From Candidatus Litorirhabdus singularis (GTDB taxonomy: Bacteria; Pseudomonadota; Gammaproteobacteria; Pseudomonadales; Halieaceae): DNA of 64,000 bases. Within the stretch, counting starts at the first letter, position 1. Each line of letters opens with the position of its first letter. The translations under genes were made by a program, and so were the position numbers. The stretch lies in NCBI RefSeq assembly GCF_026262625.1, contig NZ_SHNN01000005.1, forward strand, positions 222,985-286,984, read 5' to 3'. Shown here one piece after another: positions 49,283-59,200 of this stretch. The notes beneath the pieces are model-generated. The model was not told the DNA's origin, ran no database searches, and worked only from the letters and a program-made list of their open reading frames with translations.

Positions 49283-50473
49283 ATGGACAGACGTGACATG
49301 CTCAAAGGCGTTGCAGCAACGGGTGTGGCAGGGGTCGCCGCGGCGCTATTAATGCCTTTGGTTAATGCCAGCGAACAGCCCCAGGGCCAAGCGGATCAAG
49401 CCTTTGCCGAGCTATTGCAGGCACTGAAAGAGATTGATAGTGGCTTTACGGACCCCAAGTGGCAGCTGCGCACGTCGGCAGACCAGGCTGAAGCGCGGCG
49501 TTTGTTGCTGCATGTGCTCACGCATGCTATCCAGACCTGGTTCGAGGCAGACGCGGCACGCCCGTTTTTTGTCTCATTTATTAACCGACACAAGAAGATG
49601 TTGGGCGATAATCCTGATGCTCGCTACCATCAGGCAGTCATTAGCGCTGATCACAGCTACCGAATTTATGGCAATCTGGCTCAGGCTACCTACACGAGTT
49701 TCACGGTGGAGACAGGTGTGGGGGGCGAGGGACAGGGTCTGGGTGCGACACTGAACGATACCGAGTTTGAAGCGGACGCTGACGGCAACTATGAAATTAT
49801 TGCCAGTGTGAACAAGGTGGACGGCAATTGGCTGCCACTGGCGCCGGGAGCGGCCAGCATTACTACCCGTCATTACTACGAGCGCGAGCTAAGTATTAAC
49901 AACGACCAGCTACATCACATTCCGATTGCTATAGAGGCGCTGCATGACGCTGGCGTCAGGCCGGCGCCAAGCGACAGCAACGTCGCTGCGGGTATCCGGC
50001 GTGTCACCGCGTTCGTCAGGGGCAATGTGGTGAACCTGGACAATAGCAACAGCCCTGAGTGGGTGTCGCGTATCCCCAATCAGTTTGTGCCGCCGCGTAA
50101 AGACAACAGCAATGAAGAGATTGCCTATGCCGCCAAGGACAACGTTTATGCAATGGCGCCGTTCTTGTTGCGCCAGGACCAGGCGCTGGTTATACGGGGG
50201 CGCTGGCCGCGCTGTCGGTTCGCCAGTGTGTTGTTGCATAATCAGCTGCTGCAAACCTTTGATTACGAAACCCGCACGATCTCCCTTAATCGCAAGCAGA
50301 CTCAGTTGGAGGCCGACGGCAGCTTTACTATTGTGGTCGCGCATCGCGATCCGGGTATGCCCAATTGGCTCGATACAGAGGGGCGTCAATTCGGCATTAT
50401 TTTCTGGCGTTTTCAGTTGCCAGAAGAAGCGATCGAGCCCTTGCGTACAGAAATTATTCCGCTCCCAGCGTAG
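49283..50473 (+). CDS. DUF1214-domain exported protein
   Basis: 396 residues from ATG 49283, with GGAGAG 5 bases upstream. The leader MDRRDMLKGVAATGVAGVAAALLMPLVNA is Tat-like. The C-terminal half matches DUF1214: SPEWVSRIPNQFVPPRKDN, YAMAPFLLRQDQALVIRGRWPRCRFASVLLHNQLLQTFDYETRTISLNRKQTQLEADGSFTIVVAHRDPGMPNWLDTEG, then a GIIFWRF end. Members of this family are exported proteins of unknown function, often together with DUF1254. An upstream in-frame extension to 48914 runs through the divergent gene and is rejected. Divergent from the selenoprotein gene around a shared palindrome. Confidence 0.82.
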   Translation: MDRRDMLKGVAATGVAGVAAALLMPLVNASEQPQGQADQAFAELLQALKEIDSGFTDPKWQLRTSADQAEARRLLLHVLTHAIQTWFEADAARPFFVSFINRHKKMLGDNPDARYHQAVISADHSYRIYGNLAQATYTSFTVETGVGGEGQGLGATLNDTEFEADADGNYEIIASVNKVDGNWLPLAPGAASITTRHYYERELSINNDQLHHIPIAIEALHDAGVRPAPSDSNVAAGIRRVTAFVRGNVVNLDNSNSPEWVSRIPNQFVPPRKDNSNEEIAYAAKDNVYAMAPFLLRQDQALVIRGRWPRCRFASVLLHNQLLQTFDYETRTISLNRKQTQLEADGSFTIVVAHRDPGMPNWLDTEGRQFGIIFWRFQLPEEAIEPLRTEIIPLPA

Positions 50474-50851
50474 TGCTTAATGGACTCTTGAGGTGTGGGT
50501 CAGATGGACTCTCTGACAACGTTTTCAGGCGAGCTATAAAGGGTCCTCAAATAATGCCTGTTTCTTCTCCAAAATCGACTTTATTGCAGACAATGGCATC
50601 ATTTTTGACGAAGAAGAGGCCGTTTTCGCACAATATTTAGATCCTCTGATTAGATTGATTCCAGCCCTGACGCACAGGCCCTAAATGCCTCTCAAAAGCC
50701 GTCGGCATGGCCCCTCTGTGCCCCCAAGTGACAATTTTTGTCAGTTTGATTGGTAGTAAAGAGGGATGTCACGTTGCGATGTTCGAAACTTCTGTGGCAT
50801 GTGTCACGGATTAGCTCCCGGATGCCCCTAAAGTACTGATTTTGCTGGCCA

Positions 50852-50867
50852 TGGTATGTTTCTTGCT
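50852..50867 (+). promoter_or_regulatory. Candidate sigma-54 promoter of the export cluster
   Basis: TGGTATGTTTCTTGCT has GG and GC ten bases apart and agrees with TGGCACGNNNNTTGCW except for two C-to-T changes. It lies about 85 bases before the likely start at 50949. The interval 50474-50948 holds no gene. It also has a TGACAA/TTGTCA palindrome (50729-50743), which could be an upstream activator site. Confidence 0.5.
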
Positions 50868-50948
50868 CCCATTATCCCTAGGTACTGAAAGATATATGCA
50901 CTCGTGCACCGACACAGGCCGGTGACGAAAAAGGGGATTCAAGCGTTC

Positions 50949-52727
50949 ATGAATGGGCATAGCAACATACCTGCAGCGTTAGCCGAGTCGTGGTTGGGCC
51001 TTCTGTGCCAGACCATGCCGGGCATTGCTCGGGCGGCTGTGTTTCCGCTGCAGTCGACATCACGTGAACCGGTTGCTAGTGCCTCTTGGCCTGAAGCCGG
51101 AGCGATCGACTTGCCGATGCGAGGCGTGGCTGGTAAAGCTCTGTCGAGAATGCAGCCAGTAGTGAGCTGTCAGGACACACCAGGAAGCGGACAAGAGTTG
51201 GGCATGTACATTGCCTGCCCCATCGTTCTGGGTGGTCAGTTGCTGGGTGTGATCGCAGTCGAGACCAATAGCGCCGATCAGAGTCAGCAGCGAACCGTGT
51301 TGCAGATGCTCAATTGGGGCAGTCTGTGGTTGCAGTTGATTTTGCAGAGCGAGGGCAGTGGGCCTGCGCTATCTGCGGAATATCAACGGGTGTTGGGCGT
51401 AGCATTGAGCGCGCAGGACCTGACGGCGGCTTGCACTGCAGCAGCCACTGAACTAGCCAAGGTGTTGGGCGCAGAGCGCGTCAGCATAGGAATACGCGCG
51501 GGTGTGCGGATACGTCTTCAATCACTGTCAGACAATGCCAGTTTCGACCCACGTGCCAATCTGGTGCGTCGTATTGAAGCTGCTATGGATGAATGCCTGA
51601 CGAGTGCGAGTGCATTGATCCACCCACGTTTGGATACCGATGGCGATGTTGCTGAGGCACATTCAGCATTGTGCCGCGAGTCTGAAGCGGGCGGCTGTCT
51701 GTCGTTGCCTCTGGCTGACGCAGATGCTGCGATTGGCGTGCTTACTGTTGAGAGCCCAGCCGGCAAAACGTTTGATGAGTCCGTTGTTGAGCGACTTTCG
51801 CAATTGGTGACCCTGTTGACCCCGATACTGGGCATGCTGCAGCAACGCGAGCGCTCAAGTCTCAGCCGCCTGCTGGACCGCGTTGGACGCGTGCTGGGTT
51901 GGACCGGCGAACACGGCCGCACTCGACGCCGCATCGCTATTAGCTGCGCTGCTCTAATAGTTTTGGTTGCAACCTTGCTGCCTGCTGATTATCGAGTGGC
52001 CAGTAATGCAGTGCTTGAAGGGACTGAGCAGCGTGTTGTGGTGGCGCCGATGGATGGTTTTCTCGAGTCCGTTTCTGCGCGACCAGGTGACACCGTTACC
52101 GCAGGTCAGATACTGGGTACGCTTGAGGATCAGGATCTCCTAATGGAGAAACTGCGCTGGGAGAGCGAGCGCGCTCAACTACAGCGCGAGCACCGGGAAG
52201 CTCTGGCAGACCGTGAACGTGCCAAAATCGGCATACTATCGGCGCGTATTCGTCAGGCTGACGCGCAGTTGATGTTGCTTGAACAGCAACTTAAGCGTAC
52301 CGAATTTGTTGCGCCCTATGCTGGGGTTATTGTGCATGGCGATCCCAGTCAAAAGCTGGGGGCACCGGTAGAGCGTGGAGAGGTGCTGTTTACAGTGGCG
52401 CCTCTGAGAGACTATCGCGTAGTGCTTTCTGTTGATGAGCGCGATATCGGCGCTATCGTTACCGGGCAATCTGGCCAGTTGGTGCTGGCAGCGCAGCCGG
52501 ATCAGGTTCTACCACTATCGGTTACTACCATTACCCCGGTTTCCAAAGCGGAGGCGGGTAGCAATATGTTTCGCGTGGAGGCTGCTCTTGAGGCACCTTT
52601 GGAACAGTTGCGTCCAGGTCTGCAAGGAGTCGCAAAGGTAGAAATTGGACGTCGCAGTCGACTTTGGCTGTGGACTCACACATTTACGGACTGGCTACAG
52701 CTGATGCTGTGGACCGTGTTGGGATAG
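50949..52727 (+). CDS. GAF-HlyD fusion: membrane-fusion protein with cytoplasmic sensor domains
   Basis: 592 residues from ATG 50949 (AAGGGG lies 15 bases upstream; GTG 50904 would add 15 residues). Two GAF-like sensor modules lead (around residues 20-135, LGMYIACPIVLGGQLLGVIAVET; and 155-300, ELAKVLGAERVSIGIRAG with IGVLTVESPAG). One membrane helix follows near 330 (RRRIAISCAALIVLVATLL), then a HlyD/RND-adaptor part: lipoyl-like halves (VVVAPMDGFLESVSARPGDTVTAGQILGTLEDQD), a coiled coil, VAPYAGVIVHGDP, and a beta-barrel end. HlyD proteins normally have a very short cytoplasmic tail. Fusing ligand-sensing GAF modules suggests regulated export. First gene of a four-gene run. Confidence 0.82.
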   Translation: MNGHSNIPAALAESWLGLLCQTMPGIARAAVFPLQSTSREPVASASWPEAGAIDLPMRGVAGKALSRMQPVVSCQDTPGSGQELGMYIACPIVLGGQLLGVIAVETNSADQSQQRTVLQMLNWGSLWLQLILQSEGSGPALSAEYQRVLGVALSAQDLTAACTAAATELAKVLGAERVSIGIRAGVRIRLQSLSDNASFDPRANLVRRIEAAMDECLTSASALIHPRLDTDGDVAEAHSALCRESEAGGCLSLPLADADAAIGVLTVESPAGKTFDESVVERLSQLVTLLTPILGMLQQRERSSLSRLLDRVGRVLGWTGEHGRTRRRIAISCAALIVLVATLLPADYRVASNAVLEGTEQRVVVAPMDGFLESVSARPGDTVTAGQILGTLEDQDLLMEKLRWESERAQLQREHREALADRERAKIGILSARIRQADAQLMLLEQQLKRTEFVAPYAGVIVHGDPSQKLGAPVERGEVLFTVAPLRDYRVVLSVDERDIGAIVTGQSGQLVLAAQPDQVLPLSVTTITPVSKAEAGSNMFRVEAALEAPLEQLRPGLQGVAKVEIGRRSRLWLWTHTFTDWLQLMLWTVLG

Positions 52728-52736
52728 GGGGCGGCG

Positions 52737-54887
52737 ATGAATCAATCTAGCGCTACCGACGCCTGGCAACAGATTGCTCAACTCAAGCCTTGCTTGCGTG
52801 CTCACGTAAGCGTGGAAGAGCGCACCTACCGTGGCCAACAGTGGTATGTGTTGAATAATCAAAGTACGGCTCAGCATTTTCGTTTTCCAGCAGCGGCATA
52901 CCGTGTCATCAGCGAATTGCAGGGCGAGCTGGCACTGAGTGAAATTCTTTCCAAGTTGCAACAGCAGGCTGCTGGCCAAGCTCCCTCTGAAGCTGAACTG
53001 GTAGGACTAATGAATCAGCTGCAGGGTAACGACCTGGTCAGCTTTGATGTGGCGCCTAACTACGAGGGGCTAGAGGCAAGGCGCAGCAGTCGCAAGCAAA
53101 TGCAAATCAAGCAGCGCTTGATGGCACCGCTTTCGATGCGTTTTAGCTTGTGCGACCCAGACGCTTTTCTGGTGCGCACGCTACCGTTGGTCAGCGGCCT
53201 ATTCACTCGCACCGCAGGCTATATATGGTTGCTGGCAGTGATGGCAGCCCTGATTGTGGCGGGTATGCATTGGCAGGCCCTGGCAGGCGAAGTGATGGGA
53301 GCGGTAGCAGCACCGCACAACATCGCTGCTATGGCCGTGTGTTTTACCCTGCTGAAAGTCTTACATGAGCTTGGGCACGCCTATGCTACACGTGTGCACG
53401 GTGGCGAAGTACATAATATGGGTGTGGGCTTTCTGGTGTTGGTTCCGGTGCCTTTTGTAGACGCATCGGCTGCTACCTCACTGCCATGGAAGCACCAAAG
53501 ATTGCTGGTAGGTGCAGCCGGTATGCTGGTAGAACTGTTTATCGCAGCGCTTGCTGTATTTCTTTGGGTATTGGTCGAGCCCGGTGTGGTACGCGAAATC
53601 ACTTGTCTGATTATCTTTATCGCCAGCCTGTCTACGATTTTATTTAACGCCAACCCGCTGCTCAAGTTTGATGGCTACTACATGCTGGTCGATTGGCTTG
53701 AACTGCCCAATTTGTCCACACGTGCCGGGCGCTGGTACGGCTATGTGGTCCGCAAATATGCCTTTGGCGTTGCCGATGCTGAATCACCGGCCAGTAGCGC
53801 TGGTGAACAACGTTGGTACGCGGTTTATGGATTAGCATCTTTTCTGTACCGCCTGTTCGTCGCTGCGGCAATCATCTTGTTTATAGCCGGTAAGTTCTTC
53901 CTTTTTGGTGTCATTCTCGCTATCTGGGTCAGCATAACGATGCTGCTACTGCCGATCGTAAAGTATGCGCAGTATCTCATGCAGAGCCCATTACTGGCGC
54001 AGCGCCGCCCGCGCGCAATGCTGGTTAGTAGCGCTGTTATGACTGCAATTTTACTCAGTGTGTTCTATATGCCGGTACCCTCATGGACACGCGTTGAGGG
54101 GGTTATTTGGTTGCCGGAGCAGGCTCACGTGAGAGCCTCGGTGAACGGCGACCTCACCACAGTAATGGCCCGGCCGGGCCAACTGGTTGAAGAAAACACG
54201 GTGCTATTTCGCAGCGAGGACCCTCTTCTCAGTGCGCAGGTAGAGATACTGCGTGCCCAGCACGCGGAACTTAAGGCTCGGCACTACGCAGCGCAGGAAG
54301 AGAACTGGATAGAGGCCAGCAATCTCAGTGATCAACTGGCGGATGTGAGCGCGGAGCTAGAACACGCTGAGAAACAGTTACAACAGCTCGATGTCGTTAG
54401 CCCTCGTCGTGGCCGTTTTATGGCACCAAATCATCGACGTCTTCCAGGTTCCTATGTACGTCAGGGTGACATTCTGGGATATGTGGCCGCCAGTAATGCG
54501 ATGCCTGTGGTGCGCCTGGTTGTCACTCAGGAAAGTGTGGGTAAGGTGCGCAGCGAGTTAGGCGAGGTAGAAGTCAGATTTTCCGGAAACCGTGTGCCCG
54601 CTGCCTCCGCTACTGTGGCGCGCGAAGTGCCAGCTGCAGCTTCCATGCTGCCCAGTAAGGTTCTGGGGAGTGCCGGCGGTGGCGTGATTATGGTTAGCGC
54701 TACTGACAAGAGTGGTCTGACCAGCGACCAGCAATTATTCCAGTTTGAGATACAGCTGCTTGAAGACCGTCCGGGCAGCTTTTTTGGTGAGCGAGTACAG
54801 GTGCGGTTCGACCACGGTAGCGAAACGCTTGCCGTACAGATATTCAGAATGGGACGTCAGTTGTTCCTTTCCAGTTTTGGTATTTAA
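52737..54887 (+). CDS. PqqD-like / M50 metalloprotease / HlyD fusion
   Basis: 716 residues, 9 bases after the GAF-HlyD stop. Residues about 15-110 are a PqqD-like winged-helix (WYVLNNQSTAQHFRFPAAAYRVISELQG). Several membrane helices carry HELGH (210-214, zinc protease) and NANPLLKFDGYYMLVDW (about 305-320, the second metal segment with Asp), the hallmark of YydH-type peptide metalloproteases. From about 460, HlyD-type lipoyl/coiled-coil segments (VRASVNGDLTTVMARPGQLVEENTVL, EILRAQHAELKARHYAAQ, LDVVSPRRGRFMAPNH) face the periplasm. The three-part fusion combines recognition, cleavage and adaptor roles, probably for the giant protein encoded downstream. Overlaps no neighbour. Confidence 0.85.
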   Translation: MNQSSATDAWQQIAQLKPCLRAHVSVEERTYRGQQWYVLNNQSTAQHFRFPAAAYRVISELQGELALSEILSKLQQQAAGQAPSEAELVGLMNQLQGNDLVSFDVAPNYEGLEARRSSRKQMQIKQRLMAPLSMRFSLCDPDAFLVRTLPLVSGLFTRTAGYIWLLAVMAALIVAGMHWQALAGEVMGAVAAPHNIAAMAVCFTLLKVLHELGHAYATRVHGGEVHNMGVGFLVLVPVPFVDASAATSLPWKHQRLLVGAAGMLVELFIAALAVFLWVLVEPGVVREITCLIIFIASLSTILFNANPLLKFDGYYMLVDWLELPNLSTRAGRWYGYVVRKYAFGVADAESPASSAGEQRWYAVYGLASFLYRLFVAAAIILFIAGKFFLFGVILAIWVSITMLLLPIVKYAQYLMQSPLLAQRRPRAMLVSSAVMTAILLSVFYMPVPSWTRVEGVIWLPEQAHVRASVNGDLTTVMARPGQLVEENTVLFRSEDPLLSAQVEILRAQHAELKARHYAAQEENWIEASNLSDQLADVSAELEHAEKQLQQLDVVSPRRGRFMAPNHRRLPGSYVRQGDILGYVAASNAMPVVRLVVTQESVGKVRSELGEVEVRFSGNRVPAASATVAREVPAAASMLPSKVLGSAGGGVIMVSATDKSGLTSDQQLFQFEIQLLEDRPGSFFGERVQVRFDHGSETLAVQIFRMGRQLFLSSFGI

Positions 54888-54933
54888 CAATGATGGATAC
54901 ACAGAGCAAAAATACAAACAGGGTGAATCTACT

Positions 54934-56214
54934 ATGAGAATTCTAACCAAGACCAGAATCAGGCAGTTGATTGTGGTTTCTCTGGCGCTGGCGCTACAGC
55001 TGACTGCGCTGGCCAGGGCAGAAAGTATTCTTAGTCCGCTGGACTGTGTGCTTGAGCCATCCGAGGTGGTTGAAGTGAGTAGCGCTGTAGAAGGTGTTAT
55101 CGAGCAGATACATGTTGACCGCAACGATATGGTTAAGAAGGGCCAGCTGCTGGTGGAGCTTGACGATGAAGTTGAAACTACGCAGGTAGAACTGGCTGCC
55201 GCCCGAGCAAATCTGAGAACCAATATTGATCTGATGGAAACCGAGCTAAAGTTCAACAAGCGTAATGAAGATCGTCTGGCTCAGTTGTATGCCACTAATA
55301 CCATTTCGCTTCATATTAAGGACGAAGCGGAAACAGATACCAAAAAGTCCGCCTTGCAATTGAAAAATGCGCGCGAGGCTCAGCAGTTGGCGCGACTTGA
55401 ACTGGCGAAAGCTAAGGCAATTTTGGAACTGCGCTCCATGCACAGTCCAATTGATGGCGTGATCGTCGCGCGGCATAAGGTGGCTGGCGAGTTTGTTGAA
55501 GATCAATCTATTCTGCGTATTGCTCAGCTTGATCCTTTGGTTGTAGAGGTCATTGTGCCTGGCGAGCGTTTTGGCACAATTAAGGAAGGTATGCTGGTTG
55601 AGGTTGTACCTGAGCACAACGGCAAGCAAGCGCTTATGGCGCGGGTCACCATGGTTGATCGAGTGATCGATCCTTCCAGTGGTACCTTTGATGTGCGCGC
55701 AGAGCTAGAGAATGACGATTACTCTATCCCTAGCGGGCTGCATTGCACCGCACAGTTTACCGATGAGCCTTACCCCGAAGCGGCGATCGCTGAAGTTAGT
55801 GCAGCCGACGCATCAGAAGTGTCGGAAGACGCAGCGCTGCTTATGCCTGCTACTCAAGACGCAGAGCAGCAGGTTGAGGCGGCACCGATGATGCATGTGG
55901 TCGATAACAAGTCCTGTCTTGAAGAATCCGCCTCGCGATTTTCGGTGACCGCGTTGGCGGAAGAAAACAGTCTCTCCCTGGATGATCTGGAAGCTGCTGT
56001 TCTTGCAAGTGGTTACTACGACGTCGTAAGACTAGAGGGAGCCCGCGGCTCCAGATTGGCTCTCGGTGTTTTCTCCTCCGAGGCCAGTGCATTGAAAATG
56101 CAGCGTTTGATGTCAGACAAAGGGATAGAGGCGGAGGTAAAAGAGCTGCCTCGAAAGTCGGCCACCAAGTGTGCGGATGGAATGTCCTACGCCGCTTTGA
56201 CGCAGGTCCAGTAA
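54934..56214 (+). CDS. HlyD-family adaptor with C-terminal SPOR-like domain
   Basis: 426 residues from ATG 54934; the in-frame start at 54745 overlaps the previous gene. Signal peptide (LIVVSLALALQLTALARA). HlyD/RND-type adaptor: VVEVSSAVEGVIEQIHVDRNDMVKKGQLLVELDD, a coiled-coil hairpin (about 75-150), HSPIDGVIVARHKVAGEFVED, and PSSGTFDVRAELEN. After an acidic linker, residues about 350-415 (YYDVVRLEGARGSRLALGVFSSEASALKMQRLMSDKGIEAEVKELP) look like a SPOR domain, which binds glycan strands stripped of peptides. An adaptor with SPOR is unusual and could tether the export complex to septal or denuded peptidoglycan. Confidence 0.75.
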   Translation: MRILTKTRIRQLIVVSLALALQLTALARAESILSPLDCVLEPSEVVEVSSAVEGVIEQIHVDRNDMVKKGQLLVELDDEVETTQVELAAARANLRTNIDLMETELKFNKRNEDRLAQLYATNTISLHIKDEAETDTKKSALQLKNAREAQQLARLELAKAKAILELRSMHSPIDGVIVARHKVAGEFVEDQSILRIAQLDPLVVEVIVPGERFGTIKEGMLVEVVPEHNGKQALMARVTMVDRVIDPSSGTFDVRAELENDDYSIPSGLHCTAQFTDEPYPEAAIAEVSAADASEVSEDAALLMPATQDAEQQVEAAPMMHVVDNKSCLEESASRFSVTALAEENSLSLDDLEAAVLASGYYDVVRLEGARGSRLALGVFSSEASALKMQRLMSDKGIEAEVKELPRKSATKCADGMSYAALTQVQ

Positions 56215-56226
56215 CCCGGAGTTTCT

Positions 56227-59200
56227 ATGAAACGTAAGCCCGTGCTTAACAATGAAAACCGCTTCCAGCTAGAATTGTTGGAGCCTCGGTTGTTGTTTTC
56301 TGCGGACTGGGGTGGCGTGTTTGCACCTGACGTTAACGAAGACCCTGACTACAACGATGGTGGCATAGATTCTCTGCCCAAAGTATTACCGTTGGCTATT
56401 GCGCAACAGCAGGCAGAGCCGCGTCATGAACTGGTGATAGTCGATACGCAAACTCCTGATCACGAGTTAATGCTCAGCGACATATACGCACAACAGTCAT
56501 CTGGAAGAACGCTCGACGTGTTGCTATTGGATTCCGAGCGCGATGGTATTGAGCAGATCAGTGAGGCACTCGCTGGTTACGACAGCCTTGATGCCATTCA
56601 CATCGTTTCGCACGCCGAAGACGGAGCGGTGCAACTGGGTGACGGTTGGCTGGATGCAGCAACTTTAAACGCCGCTGGTGATGCCATAGGAAATTGGTCC
56701 CACGCACTTGATGAAGGTGCCGACCTGCTTTTTTACGGTTGTGATCTTGCTGCCAGTGATACCGGGGTATCACTGCTGCAGTCCCTCGCGGGAATGACAG
56801 GCGCCGATGTTGCGGCCAGTACTGATCGCACGGGTGCCAGTGAGCTGGGCGGTGATTGGATCTTTGAGTATGTCAGCGGTGATGTAGAAACAGAGCTTGC
56901 CTTTAGCAGTGTGCTGCAAGCCAGGTTCGATAATGTACTGGCACCCAATAGCAATCCCTATTTGGTAGGACTCAACGCAAGCCATAATTATACGGAGGGT
57001 GATGGTCCGCTGGTGCTGGATTCCTCGCTGACGATAGGCGATGTTGAACTGAACGCGCTGGATGGTGGCAATGGTAACTATGCAGGTTTGGTGGTAACCC
57101 TGGCTCGCGCTGGCGGACCCAATGCGGAAGATGTTTTTGGATTCAATAATGGCGGTGGAGAGACGGTTTCAGGCAATGAACTCTTGCGTAATGGCAATCG
57201 CGTGGGGTACTGGGACACGGGTGTGCCGGGTCAGTTGACCATGACCTTCACCGACGATAATGGCTCTTTCGTTGGAAGCGACCATTTTAGTCACTACTTT
57301 GAGCGGATTACTTATCAGAATGCTGGCAGCCTGCCCACCGGCGGTATTGCGATCGAGTGGACTGTTACTGACGGTAATACCGGCAGCCAGGGAACCGGCG
57401 GTGTTGGCAGTGTTACTGGTAGCGTGAGTATTACAACCCTTGGATTTAACGACGCGCCGACTCTGGGCAACGCAGAATCTGTGGTGACCCTGATCGAGAA
57501 TACCGGTGGTGTTGCGCTGTATGCGGCCGTCGAAGTCATAGATGCCGAGCTGGATTCCTATGATGCCGGTGTTGGTAACTATGCCGGTGCCCAGTTTTCG
57601 ATTGCGCGCTCGGGCGCGCCCAACGCCGAAGATTTGTTCAGTTTTTCCGACGGCAATGGCATCAGCCTGGTCGGTAACGAGTTACACAAAGCAGGGTCTG
57701 CCATAGCGAGTTTTGATACGTCGGTAGCCGGTTCTCTGATGATCACCTATACCGATGCCAACGGCCAGAACCCGACTGCGGCAGATGTGGATGCCATCCA
57801 ACGCCAGATCATTTATGACACGGCCAACGATATGCCGCAGAGCAGTGTGCTACTGGACTGGAGTCTCACTGATGGCAATGCGGGTACCGAACAGGGTAAT
57901 GGCGGAGCAGGCGTTACAGTGGGTAGCACTACCGTAGCGATAATTCCCAGGAATGACGCTCCGGTCTTCAATAATCTCGATGATACGCCGATCTATGCTG
58001 AAGGTGGCACCAGGGTGTTGCTTGATACGGATGTCAGCATTACTGATGCTGAGACTGATACTCTGAACGGCGGTAACGGCGACTATGATAGGGCCGTATT
58101 GACCCTCGCTCGCAGCGGCGCAAGCAATGCTGAGGATGTGTTTGGCTTTGTCGACGGCCCAGGCATTACCTTGTCCGGTAGCAACCTGATCAAAAACTTG
58201 AAGGTGATAGGCACCTTCGATACGACTGCACCCGGGCAGTTGACTGTGACCTTCACCAGCGCCAATGGCGAGATTGCCACGACCGCTGACGTCACCACGG
58301 TGGCGCGTCAAATAACCTATCTCAATACCAGCGAGGCCGCTGCGACCAGCGTACAGATAGACTGGTCAATGCAGGATGCCGTTGATAATAGCTGGTGGCA
58401 CCATGACTGGTCCGAACGCGTAGAGCTGACTTTCGATAACCTCGCCAGTTTTGAAGACCTGGAAGATTTTCCGGTGCTTTTGCGCCTGACGGGGTCCGAT
58501 GTTGATTTTGATCTTATTCGCAACGGCGGTGCCGACATCAGGTTTGTTGATGGCGACGGCACCTTACTGGAATATGAGATCGAGAGCTGGAATGACACCA
58601 CCGAAACCGCCACCGTTTGGGTTCGTGTGCCTACCATTGATCAGTTGTCTAACACCGATTCGATCACTATGTACTTTGGTAACCCCTCAGCAGGTTCCGT
58701 ATCGGTTCCGGCCAATGTGTGGGCGACAGATTATGTAGGCGTATGGCACCTGGGCGAAACCGTCACCGACGAGCAGGTTGGCGGTGTTCACGTTGATTCG
58801 GCGTCTGGCTTTAACGGAACTCAACATAATAATGACGATACGCTTGGACAGATTGGCACAGGTCAGGCGTTTGATGACAAAGCAGACGTCATCACGGTTG
58901 GTGATTATGACGCTCTGACGTTTACGGACGGACTAAATGACAAAGCTTTCTCTATGTCGGCGTGGATATCCCCCGAGCAAGACGACGGAGTGATTTTTGG
59001 CAAGCTAAATGGAGAGTACGAATACGAGTTGTTCATCGAGAATGAGGATCTTGCTATAGCGCTCTATGACACCGCTGGCGATTATATCGGGATCTATACC
59101 ACCGACAAACTGCCACTTGGAAGCTGGCAGTACGTCACCGCGACTTATGACGGTAGCGGCGCTATGGCAGGCCTAAAACTCTATATTGACGGCACTGAAC

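Noticed and set aside
54735..55259. Minus-strand frame of 174 codons near the third HlyD gene
   Set aside because: Ser-rich reverse image of the coding strand; no ribosome-binding site or motif.
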